The notes beneath the pieces were generated by a model that was given only the letters and a program-made list of their open reading frames with translations, was not told where the DNA came from and did no database searches. 64,000 nt of DNA, taken from assembly GCA_036250195.1 (NCBI GenBank), contig JAVHZZ010000003.1:20927504-20991503 (forward strand). The letters run 5' to 3'. Made by a program: the position numbers and the translations under genes. Shown one piece after another: positions 1 through 10,349 of this stretch; position 1 is the first letter of the stretch, and each line of letters starts with the position of its first letter. This DNA is from Mixophyes australis (Eukaryota; Chordata; Amphibia; Anura; Limnodynastidae).

Positions 1-1562
1 TGCATGGTGCGGCCCTCTGACCTTCAATAGGGCTAAAAGTTACCCTTAATCACAGTAATAAGGTAAAACAATGCATTTAATCAAAGAAAGAGACCCATAT
101 CTGTAATAACATAGCAGCAGCATTGTATACCAATGTTACACAAGCTATAACATACACATCTGACAATACAGCCGGAAGTAGCTGGGGGCCGCAGGGGAAG
201 GCTCGGAGGGCCGCCAGTTCCCCGTCGCTGCTGTAGATTGGATAGTGTGTTTTTGTAATTGGTCGGTGACGTTCACTTTACAGTGCGCCTGTGCAGGGTG
301 TAATATGGGTGTAATATGTGGCGACTCCCCTCCCACTGCCAAATAGTAAAGGTAGAGCCGCAGCAGCATCGAAATCACTGCAATTAATTAAAGAAAAAGG
401 AGCACCCCCCCCAGATGCGGAACAATTACTAAATGCTGAGCTGTCACTTAATTACTTAAAATACCGCTGCTAAAGATTAGCTACTAAGATACCTAGGGGT
501 AGAAGGATCAGATCCTAGCTATGATTTTCTACAATCCACTACATAAATGGTAGGTAGAATCTTTTCCTTATTAGATGTTTTAGTAAATTTACCCCTTAAT
601 GTTTTTCACACAGCTTGAAGCTAAAACAAAACTAAAGTTACAAAACTAAAACTTACTAAAAATATAATGATGGTTAAAAAAACAATAGAAATAATTCTTC
701 AATCATTGCCCTCCTAACCCCCTAGCTCTTCATTTCTAAGGCTAATGTCAGAAGTCAGTATCTGTTTGTCTTCAGCACCCACAGTAGAGCAAGAGACCAT
801 CCTGTGGACTTGTTAGAGCAGCAGAACGATCACGTGACGACAGCCATTTTGTGAGCTGAACCAATATTCAGCCTATCCATTCATAGAGATGTTACAAAAT
901 GGCCGCCTCCCCCCCCCCCCCCCCCTCCCCACTGTACATAGACGCCGGCCACGCTTTAATTACAGTGCAGGCAGAAAAATACTGGACATAAGACATGGAC
1001 CGGAGCAAGGAACGATGCTAGACTAAAAAGTAAACAAAATAATGTTTGGTATCTTTTTAGGAAAATATTTCATAGGTTGTTTTGCTTTGCCTGAAATATT
1101 TTATTTTACTTCTCCACTATGGTTTCCATTCAACTGATAACTATTTAGGTTTTTGCTGGCACGGTAATACCACAGCAATGGCCTTAAGGAAAATGATTTG
1201 TCAAGACCTCTCTCTGCCACTCTGAACAAACACAGCTTGATGGAAAAATGTGATAATAGCTTATTTACATCAACCAGCAGAAATGGAAAAAAGTCATTTG
1301 TTTGAGGCCAGATGTATCCATGAACTTTGCCTGTCACACATGACATTTATAGAGGATAAATAACGCAGACAGATATATTATATATTAGGCTCTTACGCCA
1401 TCATGCCACCTTCATCCTATCCAGTTGCGTCTTCTGTCTGCATCATCTTTCCTTTTAACAGCGGTGGTCTACCTTCAGATTAGTTTAATATACTGACTGG
1501 TGCATTTACTAAACACATTCCTTTAGCTTTCTGGCTTGCATCTAGGTTTTTAGCCAGGGCTT
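1..1562. other. Unassigned intronic sequence
   Basis: No gene, RNA or complete element was recognised here apart from the poly-C tract. The open frames at 145-378 and 1101-1346 lack any domain or splice context and are treated as chance. Confidence 0.5.
907..930 (+). repeat. Poly-C tract
   Basis: A near-continuous C run of about 24 bases. Comparable C or G runs occur at 22428-22444, 27111-27124, 27506-27518, 24026-24036, 34342-34352 and 44272-44285. Several of these mark MITE ends. Confidence 0.9.
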
Positions 1563-1712
1563 ATTATCATCATCATCATCATCATCATTTATTTATTTAT
1601 ATAGCACCACTAATTCCGCAGCACTGTACAGAGAACTCACTCACATCAGTTGCTGCCCCATTAGAGCTTACAGTCTAAATTCCCTAACATACACACAGAC
1701 TTCCAAAAAGTG
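1563..1712 (-). mobile_element. V-SINE 3' part
   Basis: The reverse complement shows the family's 3' region. GACTGTAAGCTC and GGGGCAGCAACTG-type sequence is followed by CAGTGCTGCGGAATTAG and ATATAAATAAAT, ending in an ATGATG microsatellite tail. The tRNA head and central domain are absent. Confidence 0.8.
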
Positions 1713-2139
1713 TCTGCAAAGAAGGGGAAGGTGTCAAATCATCAGTCCGGCATCCCTGACCATGTATAAGGCCGGGAGAAAGACCTAACGTCCTATGGCC
1801 ATATGAAGGTCCCAGGAGAGTGAAAAGCAGAGAGTGAAGTGAGTTGGGTGGGTCGTGACCAAAAGTTTGGAAGCCAAGAGGAGGCAAAACAAGGGACCTT
1901 GTGAAACGAGATGAGAGGGGAGGTTGAGTACGTTGAGGAATGGACAATGGAGAGAGATGCGAAGGAACGAGATCCAGAGGAGCGTTGGATGAGAGGAGGA
2001 AAGGGGCTTCTTCCTCCGGCACGGGGATGAAGAAAGAAACGGTGGACGGAGGATGAGACCCGAAGAGGGATTGGCATAGTATGTTACATTCTTCAGTAGT
2101 GTCTAACTTGTAGTTGAAGTAAGCAGCAAGAGCGTAGGC

Positions 2140-2327
2140 CAGGGTTTCCCAAACCCAGTCCTCAGGGCTCCCCAACAGTGCAGGTTTTCCGGATCACATG
2201 TGACATAATTAGCACCACCTGTGGATCTGTTACAATGTGTCAGTCAGTAATCAATACACCTGTGCTCCAGCAAGGAGATATGGAAAACCTGTTAGGGAGC
2301 CCTGAGGACTGGGTTTGGGATGCCCTG
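2140..2327. mobile_element. 188-bp hAT MITE (CAGGGTTTCCCAAACCC ends)
   Basis: The inverted ends CAGGGTTTCCCAAACCC and GGGTTTGGGATGCCCTG are flanked by an exact 8-bp duplication GCGTAGGC (2132-2139 and 2328-2335). The inner arms also pair (CAGTCCTCAGGGCTCCC with GGGAGCCCTGAGGACTG). It has no coding capacity. Confidence 0.92.
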
Positions 2328-2335
2328 GCGTAGGC

Positions 2336-3415
2336 TGTGAGTGCCTTCAATTCTAGACTAAGACCACCATGGACGGAGGAGTCCATGGTGGAATAGAGTC
2401 ATTTAGAGTCAGTGGATGATGACGGAATTATTAGTGGAAGAAATCTGCATAAGAACACACATTATGGTAACATTGTTGAAGTTAGTGTCTTGGCTTAGTG
2501 TGGCAGAGTGGTAGCTGGCAGTGTCGGCGATGGCAGAGGACACTTGGTCAAGAGCAGATATCTGGGTATGGGGGTAGAGGGCAGTAGATGACTGCAGCTC
2601 ATAAAGAACAAGGCCGAGAGTATCTAGTGTATGACTTGGAAGAAAAAATATATGAAAGAGGAAGTGATAACATTCATATACATACACTCAGGACAGAACG
2701 TGAGATGTTCCACATTCTATTTGCATGTGCTGAGTGGCTGACTGTCGCTGTTGCTGATATCAGCCATTTCCTGCAAAACGAGGACGTCCAACAACCCTGA
2801 CAATTATTTACTGTAAGAAACAATTACTGACAAATACAGGTTTGTAGGACACATTGTTTATGCTATATGGAAATGTTTGTAAAATGAAATGATAAGCAAT
2901 TTTAAAGACATGAGGAGTGAAATATAATTATAAGGTTAATGACCCCTGTAAAGCTGAGTTGTGCATACTGTTCCTAGTTTAGTATTGTCTGATGGACCTC
3001 TAATTATAGCTTTTACTGTTTTGGGAAAAGTGATTTAATTATTAGTGACTGTCAGTCCGCTTACTTGCAGGGGGCAGCCATAGTTGTGAGGGAAGTTACA
3101 AATCATATTAGAAGTCATCATTTATTGTTTTCTCAGTATCTATGGGAGCCAGAGAAGGGTTCTCCAGCCGGGATGAGCATGCGAGTCTCCGCAGGCTGCT
3201 TATTAAACGTCAGAGGAAACAATGGCGACATTTCATTAAATCCCCAAAGCCTGGGGCTCATTCCATAAATATCTAACAGTGAACAAACAATCTCTGTAAC
3301 CTATTTACACTGAAACAGCTGACGTACAAATTCTTTACCAAACTCTTATTGTTGTGCAGAAGTAAGGACCACTGGTTCCCCTGTGTGTGGGATATGGTCA
3401 AATCATTTATACACA
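2336..3415. other. Unassigned intronic sequence
   Basis: Together with 1713-2131, this holds no recognised element. The 163-codon minus-strand frame at 1684-2175 runs through a V-SINE edge and a MITE, so it is not a gene. Confidence 0.5.
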
Positions 3416-3417
3416 TA

Positions 3418-4663
3418 CTATATGGACAAAAGTATTCCCACGCTTGACCATTACACCAACAGGGACTGTAATGACATTGTGTTCCAATACATATACTTTA
3501 ATATGCCGTTGGTCCCTCCTTTGCAGTGATAACAGCTTCCACTCTTCTTGGAAGGCTTTCCACAAGATGTTGTAGTGTTTCTGAATGAATTTGTGTCCAT
3601 TCATTCTATAGAGCATTTATGAGGTCAGACACTGATGTTGGACGAGAAGACCTGACACGCAATGTCTGTTCCAGGTCATCCCAAAGGTGTTAGATGGGGT
3701 TGAGGTCAGGGCTCAGTGTGGGCCAGTCAAGTTCTTCCACACCGAGCTCATCAAACCAGGTCTCTGTAGTCCTTGCTTTGTGCACTGGGGCACAGTCATG
3801 TTGGAATAGAAATGGGCCTTCCCCAAACTGTTGCCACAGGTTGGAAGCATAGTATTGTCCAAAATGACTTGGTATGCTGAAGCATTAAGATTGCCCTTCA
3901 CTGGAGATAAGAGGCCTAGCCCAAACCCTGAAAAACAGCCCCATACCTTTATCCCTCCTAAACCAAACTTCACAGTTGGCATAATGCAATCAGGCAGGTA
4001 ACGTTCTCTGTACTTTTCAGTCATGCATTTATATCATCACCCCGGACTGGCACCATCTGACTGCCAAACAGAGAAACCTGATTCATCACTCCACAGATAT
4101 CGTTTCCACAGTCCAGTGTCGGTGTGCTTTACACCACTCCATCCGATGCTCGGTATTGGTCTTGGTGATGTGAGGTTTGCATGCAGCTGCTCGGCCATGG
4201 AGACCCATTCCATTAAGCTCCCGCAGCACAGTTTTTGTGCTTACATTGATGAAGTTCGGAACTCTTCAGCTATGGAATCAGCAGAGCGTTGGCGACTTTT
4301 ACGCACCATGCGCCTTAGCAGTCGTTGACCCCGCTCTGTGATTTTACGTGGTCTTCCGTTTCGTGGCTGACTTGCTGTTGTTCCTAAACACTTCCACCTC
4401 TATTAATATCACTTACAGTTGATCGTGTAATATCCAGCAGGGTTCAAACTTCCGGAACTGTCTTATTACAAAGCTGGCATCCTATCACAGTACCACGCTT
4501 GGAGTCACTGAGCTCTTCAGAATGCCCCATTTTGCATCACACATGTTTGCAAATGTAGACTGCATGGCTGGGTGCTTGATATTATACACCTCTGGCAACG
4601 GGTCTGATTGAAACACTTCAATTCAATAATTAACAGGTGTGGTCAAATACTTTTGTCCATATA

Positions 4664-4664
<1 letters not shown>
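3418..4664 (-). mobile_element. Decayed Tc1-like transposon
   Basis: The ends read CTATATGGACAAAAGTATT at the left and its reverse complement at the right. They are flanked by TA on both sides (3416-3417 and 4665-4666), as expected for Tc1/mariner insertion. The body is about 1.25 kb with a transposase in reverse orientation. The right flank runs into a long TA microsatellite, which makes the right-hand TA duplication less informative. Confidence 0.93.
3520..4530 (-). pseudogene. Tc1-like transposase pseudogene
   Basis: On the minus strand a start MGHSEELSDSKRG (from 4530) resembles the N-terminal paired-like helix-turn-helix region. The frame then meets a stop after about 28 codons, and there are further stops and frameshifts. 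A clear catalytic-domain block survives at 3713-4024, with [20 protein letters not shown] and [15 protein letters not shown] terminal block (about 3520-3616) resembles the family C-terminus. The gene is inactive. Confidence 0.9.

Positions 4665-4704
<40 letters not shown>
4665..4704. repeat. TA dinucleotide microsatellite
   Basis: This is a run of about 20 TA units directly next to the Tc1-like right end. Other TA runs in the window are at 13312-13347, 15291-15332, 21455-21480 and 27611-27640. Confidence 0.95.
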
Positions 4705-4705
<1 letters not shown>

Positions 4706-4712
<7 letters not shown>

Positions 4713-6006
4713 TACTAATGTCTGGGACTTTCCGAGAAGGTAGGCTAACCTTCTGCATCCCCGCTTTGCTGCCCACTGGATCACCAATTTGCATTTATCG
4801 CAAGGATAGGTAATTTCACTGCGCTACTTAATTATGTTTGGCCTGCTGCACTATCCAGCCACACTGTGCACTGTGTCACCCATAAAGAAAGTCCCTCTTG
4901 CGGCATGTTGCACACAGTACTCTTCCTGAAATAATTTTTCAAAAGTAGGCAAGTATGGTATGAATCCAGACATTTACACATTTATGAACAGCAAGTCTGT
5001 CAAGCTGTTAGTCACTCTGTGTCTGCTCAGTTAGAGAAGCCCCTCCCACCTAACATGGCAACCTGCTGCACAAGAGTGAAAGAGAGAGAGAGAGCATGGT
5101 GGATGTACTCCAGTTATTTCCTGTTCATTAATCTGCTCAATAATCTACAAATTTATATGGTAAACACTAACCTGAAATAGAGGCTCAGTCTATACTATCA
5201 GCACATAGTCAGCACTAAGCTTTTCCTGGTGTCTGAAAATGTGCACCGAGAACATTTACTATCTCAAAGTTCGATTTATATCTTTTATTCCATTTCTGAT
5301 ACTGAATAATGACCAAATTGAAGCGTGTATTATTTTGCTTAGACAACTCTAATATGATTTTCACTATGACAATATTTCTCCCCTTAAGGGAACTGTCAGA
5401 CGGGTGCTTTTCTGGACCACATTTTTTAGCAAACTCAGCATTTTTTTCGCTCTGCTTTCCTATACACGTCAGCACGTGTCCTGTGTGACAGACACACGGC
5501 ACCTACACTGAATGGTACGTGCTAGAAAACACAGAGGAACACCACAGAATACAGAAGCAGAAATGGTCTGTGTGGCTACCCAGTAGGTGCTCTCCATAAC
5601 AGCGTACCGAATTGGGCGTTATCAAGGCAATTGTCAAATCCAAAATACCACATAGTCAATGACTGGTAAACAGTAATTTCTTTATACAGCAACCAGTGCA
5701 GGAGATCCCCCACCCCCCCATCTCTGTTCTAAATATATATACTCTGAACATTCAATACAACTGCATCCACATAGCTGTTCTGTGACGTATCCAAGGGCAA
5801 AGAAAAGAAACAACTATTCCTGGATGATACAAAGGCCTTGGTGAGAAACACAGAAGGAAGAATATAAGATTGAGCCGAGCTTGTCACAGGAGGACTCATA
5901 GAAATCATTAAATTAAAGTCATCTGGTGGTGAAAAGCCTCTTTGTGGGGAGTTTATACTTAATCTCCACTTCCCAGCACCTGTGTTTTGGTGGGGGTCCC
6001 ACACCT
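4706..6006. other. Unassigned intronic sequence
   Basis: Nothing was recognised beyond a short AG run near 5085. No exon of adcy3 was seen. Confidence 0.45.
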
Positions 6007-6160
6007 GGGGGTATATTTACTAAACTGCGGGTTTGAAAAAGTGGAGATGTTGCCTGTAGCAACCAATCAGATTCTAGTTATCATTTATTTAGTACATTGT
6101 ACAAAATGACAGCTAGAATCTGATTGATTGCTATAGGCAACATCTCCACTTTTTCTTTAG
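6007..6160. mobile_element. Foldback MITE (AAAAAGTGGAGATGTTGCC), copy 1
   Basis: The arms AAAAAGTGGAGATGTTGCC and AACCAATCAGATTCTAG are mirrored downstream around a centre near 6085. The right outer arm is lost. The complete family member is at 54726-54901. Confidence 0.85.
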
Positions 6161-6756
6161 CTCCTTCAGAACGTAGAGAATTGCAAGTGTTACAGCATCT
6201 GCAACTGTAACAATATTTATAGTAACATAAACTATAATATGGTTACAAGTATCGTTTTTGCTTTAACAGAACCAATGTCTTACTATCAGCAATAGGAAAT
6301 GATGTTTATTATAGCTGAGCATTCAAAAATACAAACAAACAAATGGACAATTTGGGGGCATATTAGGTTTTTACCATTTATTTCACTTACAGGATTTTCT
6401 TTTCACCCCTTTATTTTACTCTAATATGTCTATAGGGCTCAAAGCATTCTAGTTTAATTGGAATACTAGTAAAGAATTGTATCTTAAAAAGTTCTAACCA
6501 GGTCACAAGCACAAGAAAACTTTATTGACATTTGTTTTGATAGTGAAAAACCACATTCACTATTAGTCCTGATAGAATCTAACAGATATAATATTCCTTC
6601 TTGTGTATGAATGAAAGTAGCAAAAAGATTATTTCTTAAATAAGACCACAACATTCTATAATACATGCACGATCCATGAATATAGCCCCTATCAGCTCCA
6701 GAAGTGAGTTTTCATAATTTACGTTACACAAACTGGTGTACGTTTATACAGCATAC
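6161..6756. other. Unassigned, AT-rich
   Basis: No element was recognised as complete. The stretch around 6484-6660 (GGTCACAAGCACAAGAAA and following) resembles 34785-34960, so an old dispersed repeat or duplication is likely. Confidence 0.5.
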
Positions 6757-7055
6757 CAGGGGCAAACGCAGAATTTGTAGAGGGTGGTCTCCACACCACG
6801 CCGACAGTGGGTGTGACCAGCATACATGGGGGCGTAGCTATAATATTAGACAGTGCTTCTCTGCTCTACCACTCTTCCTATCCCCATAATATACATGGGC
6901 AATGCTGCGTGGACTACTGTTAGGTGCATGCAGCTCTCCCTTTTCAAGCAGAGCTGTGTGAAGCGTGGGCAGGGTCCATCCACCTTAATTATATAGTGCC
7001 CCAGGCTTGGAGGGGGGTTTCTAGGCACTAGAAAACCCCCCTCGGTTTGCCTATG
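6757..7055. mobile_element. CAGGGGCAAACGCAG MITE, copy 1 (5-bp duplication)
   Basis: The ends are CAGGGGCAAACGCAG and CGGTTTGCCTATG. The flanking 5 bp are CATAC on both sides. The interior includes AATATACATGGGCAATGCTG and TTTTCAAGCAGAGC blocks shared with the copy at 34064. The 5-bp duplication with a CAGGGG end suits the hAT5 group described in vertebrates better than classical 8-bp hATs. Confidence 0.82.
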
Positions 7056-7060
7056 CATAC

Positions 7061-8088
7061 ACATAAATGTCGCAGTCTTAAGACAGAAACAATATGTTCT
7101 TATACAAGCAACACGTATAGTCCTTAAAGGTAGCTGTGTGAGAACGTTTTGACATTTCGAGTGCCCGTACCTCATTTAAAGCCTTACTACCCCCTCTTAA
7201 GCCTCCCCCCTCCAGCCAGAACCCCGGGGTCCCGCTTGGTGCAGCCATCTTTCCCAGGCTGCTCCTCTTCCTTTACATCAAGAGATTGCGGCTTGCGATT
7301 GGTCCTCACAACTGTATGTGGCCCCTGGGGCTCTGGATAAGGGAGGCGGGCACCTTAGGAAGATATTTTCTTAGGTGTTAGTGCAGCTTTAAGACGTGGT
7401 TTGCAGTTTCTTTAATATATCTCATCCCTTAGATTTTAAAACAAGACTTCATTGTGTTAAATTTTTTCACAGTTTTATAAGTGGAATCCAAGTGTCTCTT
7501 TTCATTCTTCACAATTTTGGAATTGTGAATAGTAACGATATCTCGAGGCTGGCGCCAGAGACCACTCGTTACTTGTTTATGATAAACCCGCTGTATCTAT
7601 TTTTATTGGCACAAGTCATGAGATAGCTGTGTGAGGGGAGATGAATGAAAGTCATGTGTGATATGGAGCAGTTATAAAACACAGGAACGGAACTGTGACG
7701 TAATCATTGTTACATAAATAGCAACGGTGGAATTAATAAATAAACAATGATTTCTAATGTCAATAGTTCAAATTAAATTGTGCAGGAACGATCCCTGTAC
7801 CTCACATGCTGTACGGTGATGTCACACAACTGTTTTGGCGCACATGTGACTGTTGTCAGGGGAAACGCGTGGATCTGCACGTGGAGGGGGCGGAGTCTGC
7901 AAGGATTGTAAGAGTTGGCGCCATCTGGTGGGAGCGGCTGAGAAGATCTAGGCTCTCATAGCTAAATTCAGGCCGCACGCAGGAAGGCACCTCCAATCTC
8001 AGTGCAGAGGTCACAACTGTGGGTGTGTTCACGGATTAGCGGATTGTGGCAGATTGTTCCACTGCTACTCCAAGGGACATGTTTGTCC
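7061..8088. other. Unassigned intronic sequence
   Basis: No domain, RNA or complete element was recognised. GC content rises around 7190-7340 and 7850-7940. Confidence 0.45.
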
Positions 8089-8215
8089 TGTGGGTGGGAA
8101 TGTTGGGGGAAGGGAGGTATGTAATGAGCAGCCCACTGGTGGCCACGTCCCCATTTTGCAGAGGCCACGCCCCCTGTCCTGCTGGTGGGGCAGACATGTT
8201 GGGAGGTATGCTTTT
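8089..8215. repeat. Dispersed GC-rich repeat, copy 1
   Basis: GGAAGGGAGGTATGTAATGA followed by GGCCACGCCCCCTGTCCTGC and GACATGTTGGGAGGTATGC matches the segment at 38115-38222. Both lie close to a CATACTTGCC MITE, but the relationship is unclear. Confidence 0.6.
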
Positions 8216-8338
8216 TATCACACGCATATCGGATTCGCAATCCGCAGAAGTAAGACCATCTCCCCATACGGAGCCAGTCCAAAAAAGACGATTGTGTGAG
8301 TGCCGCATTAAGTGCAATCTGTAATACTACCTATTAGT

Positions 8339-8616
8339 CATACTTGCCAACTCTCCCGGAATGTCCGGGAGACTCCCGAAATTTGGGTCAGTCTAACGGA
8401 CTCCCGGGAGAGCTGGCAAATCTCCCGCATCCTGCTACTGCCACCACTAAATGACGCGATTCGCGGTGCATCGCAACATTTTGGCCCCGCGACAAAATGT
8501 CGGTTTCGTCGGGGGGAGGTGGGGGGGGGCAGGGCTAAAATGACGTGCCCCGCCCCCTCCCACCCTCCAGTCACGCCCCTCTCCTGGAAACTGATTCGAG
8601 AAAGTAGGTAAGTATG
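8339..8616. mobile_element. CATACTTGCC hAT MITE, copy A
   Basis: This 278-bp element has ends CATACTTGCCAACTCTCCCG and GTAAGTATG. It is flanked by an exact 8-bp duplication CTATTAGT (8331-8338 and 8617-8624). The interior begins with a short hairpin of TCCGGGAGACTCCCG-type sequence and is GC-rich. It has no coding capacity. Confidence 0.93.
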
Positions 8617-8624
8617 CTATTAGT

Positions 8625-9177
8625 ATATTCTGCTGTTAGACCCTTATTATCTCGCATCATGACCGTGAAAATATCTTGTGTGGGTGGGTTCTTAGGCTGC
8701 CCAGGTCCCTCTAATTCAAGGGTAATAGTCTACCCCAGTACCCCAACAGGATAATGGGAACTGCCCGCTTTACACAGTGCGGGGCCTTGTAGATTGTTAG
8801 CTCTGCAAGGATAGTTGCAGGTAAAATGTTTTTATATATAGGATACTGCAGTGATGGGAAACAGACGGCCCACCGATTCTCCCAGGACTCGCTTGTTCCT
8901 ATCTCCTATTTGGACCTAAGCTTCTTCCATACCTGGTGCGAGGGCATCTTGTGGCCACACCTGGTATTGCAAGACTTTGACCCACATTGGCTCATTTAGA
9001 GACAATTTAAAAGTAGACATGGATATATATATTGCTTCAAGGATTGCAATATTGTCCTGCCGCCTGATTGGTCTGGCTGGTTGTCTTTACCAGGACATAC
9101 ATTATGTGCTACCTGCCGCTATGACTATTAACTGCGTTATGATCATGTAACGTTTGAAGGTATCCTTAAATATATTA
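8625..9177. other. Unassigned intronic sequence
   Basis: Nothing was recognised between the CATACTTGCC MITE and the V-SINE. Confidence 0.45.
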
Positions 9178-9512
9178 TGGCCATGGCCTTATCTGTGTGG
9201 AGTTTGTATGTTCTCCCTGTGTTTGCGTGGGTTTCCTCCGGGTGCTCCGGTTTCCTCCCACACTCCAAAAACATACTAGTAGGTTAATTGGCTGCTATCA
9301 AAATTGACCCTAGTCTCTACCTGTCTGTCTCCCTCTCTGTCTGTCTGTCTGTCTGTATGTATGTATAAGTCTGTCTGTGAGTGTGTGTCTATATTAGGGA
9401 ATTTAGACTGTAAGCCCCAATGGGGCAGGGATTGATGTGAATGAGTTCTCTGTACAGCGCTGCGGAATCAGTGGCGCTATATAAATAAATGGTGATGATG
9501 ATGATGATGATG
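9178..9512 (+). mobile_element. V-SINE, head-truncated
   Basis: The central domain conserved across vertebrate V-SINEs is present (GGGTTTCCTCCGGGTGCTCC, then GGTTTCCTCCCACACTCC). The 3' part ends CTGTACAGCGCTGCGG, ATATAAATAAATGG and (ATG)n. A CTGT-rich microsatellite has expanded within it at about 9320-9380. The tRNA-like head is missing. Confidence 0.88.
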
Positions 9513-10349
9513 ATATTAGCATTTAGTAGTAGTGGGGGAAGGGGGGGTTTAAAAAAAATTCAAATGGAACCAGCAGATATTGACTGTCAGATATAAGATT
9601 ATAGATGCTAAGATAGCAACACTATTTATACTTTTCCACTTGGATGCATTGTGACTTGTGATAGCGCAAGGCTCCAGGCACACAGATGCATTACCCACAC
9701 ATTCCTCTTAGCATGATGACTGTACATTGCCTAAGACACTAATATGGTGTCCGCAGTAGATATAACGTGTCGTCCTCCTGGATTCGTGGTGTACAGGGAG
9801 AGAACGCCTGCAGCCCAGGAGAGAACTGACCAGATGCACGTGTATGGCATTTATATATTTCAACATATAATGAGCAAAGATAGCTAATTAGCCATCCGTT
9901 AGGAAAATATTCTTAGAATGCAGAAGTTGCCAGGTTCTGCCTGTTTTCATTAATACCAACCTTATGTACGTCAGAGACCCCACAGAGACCCCAGCCCTGT
10001 GTTCATCACAGACCCCAGCGCTGCACAACATTATATTACAAACTTGCTCCACCTCCCTGTTTGGATACAGTTCTGGGGTAGCTTTGAGTTGGGTGTATTC
10101 TAACGATAGTTTAGGATTAGGGCTGTGCTTGTTTTAGGGTTAGAGATAGTTAGGATTAGGGAAGGGAAACCCATAAAGATGGATGAACTTCTGCTGAATT
10201 GTGGGCAAAACACCCAACATCAAAGAACTGAAAAGTAGGTCTAAATCTATTCCCATATCTGACATATTTCTGTACACTGCAATATGTGATAGATCATGTT
10301 GATATCAATTGTGTTATTCAAGATTGATAAGCCAGTGTAGGCTTGTACC
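9513..10349. other. Unassigned; telomere-like words
   Basis: Around 10095-10170 there are several degenerate TTAGGG or TAGGATTAGGG words. These are too irregular for an interstitial telomere array. The remainder is unassigned. Confidence 0.4.

Noticed and set aside
1684..2175. 163-codon minus-strand frame as a gene
   Set aside because: It crosses the border of a V-SINE fragment and a MITE with a clear target duplication, so its sequence is a mosaic of repeats.
10095..10170. Interstitial telomeric repeat
   Set aside because: Only scattered, irregular TTAGGG-like words occur, with no tandem run.
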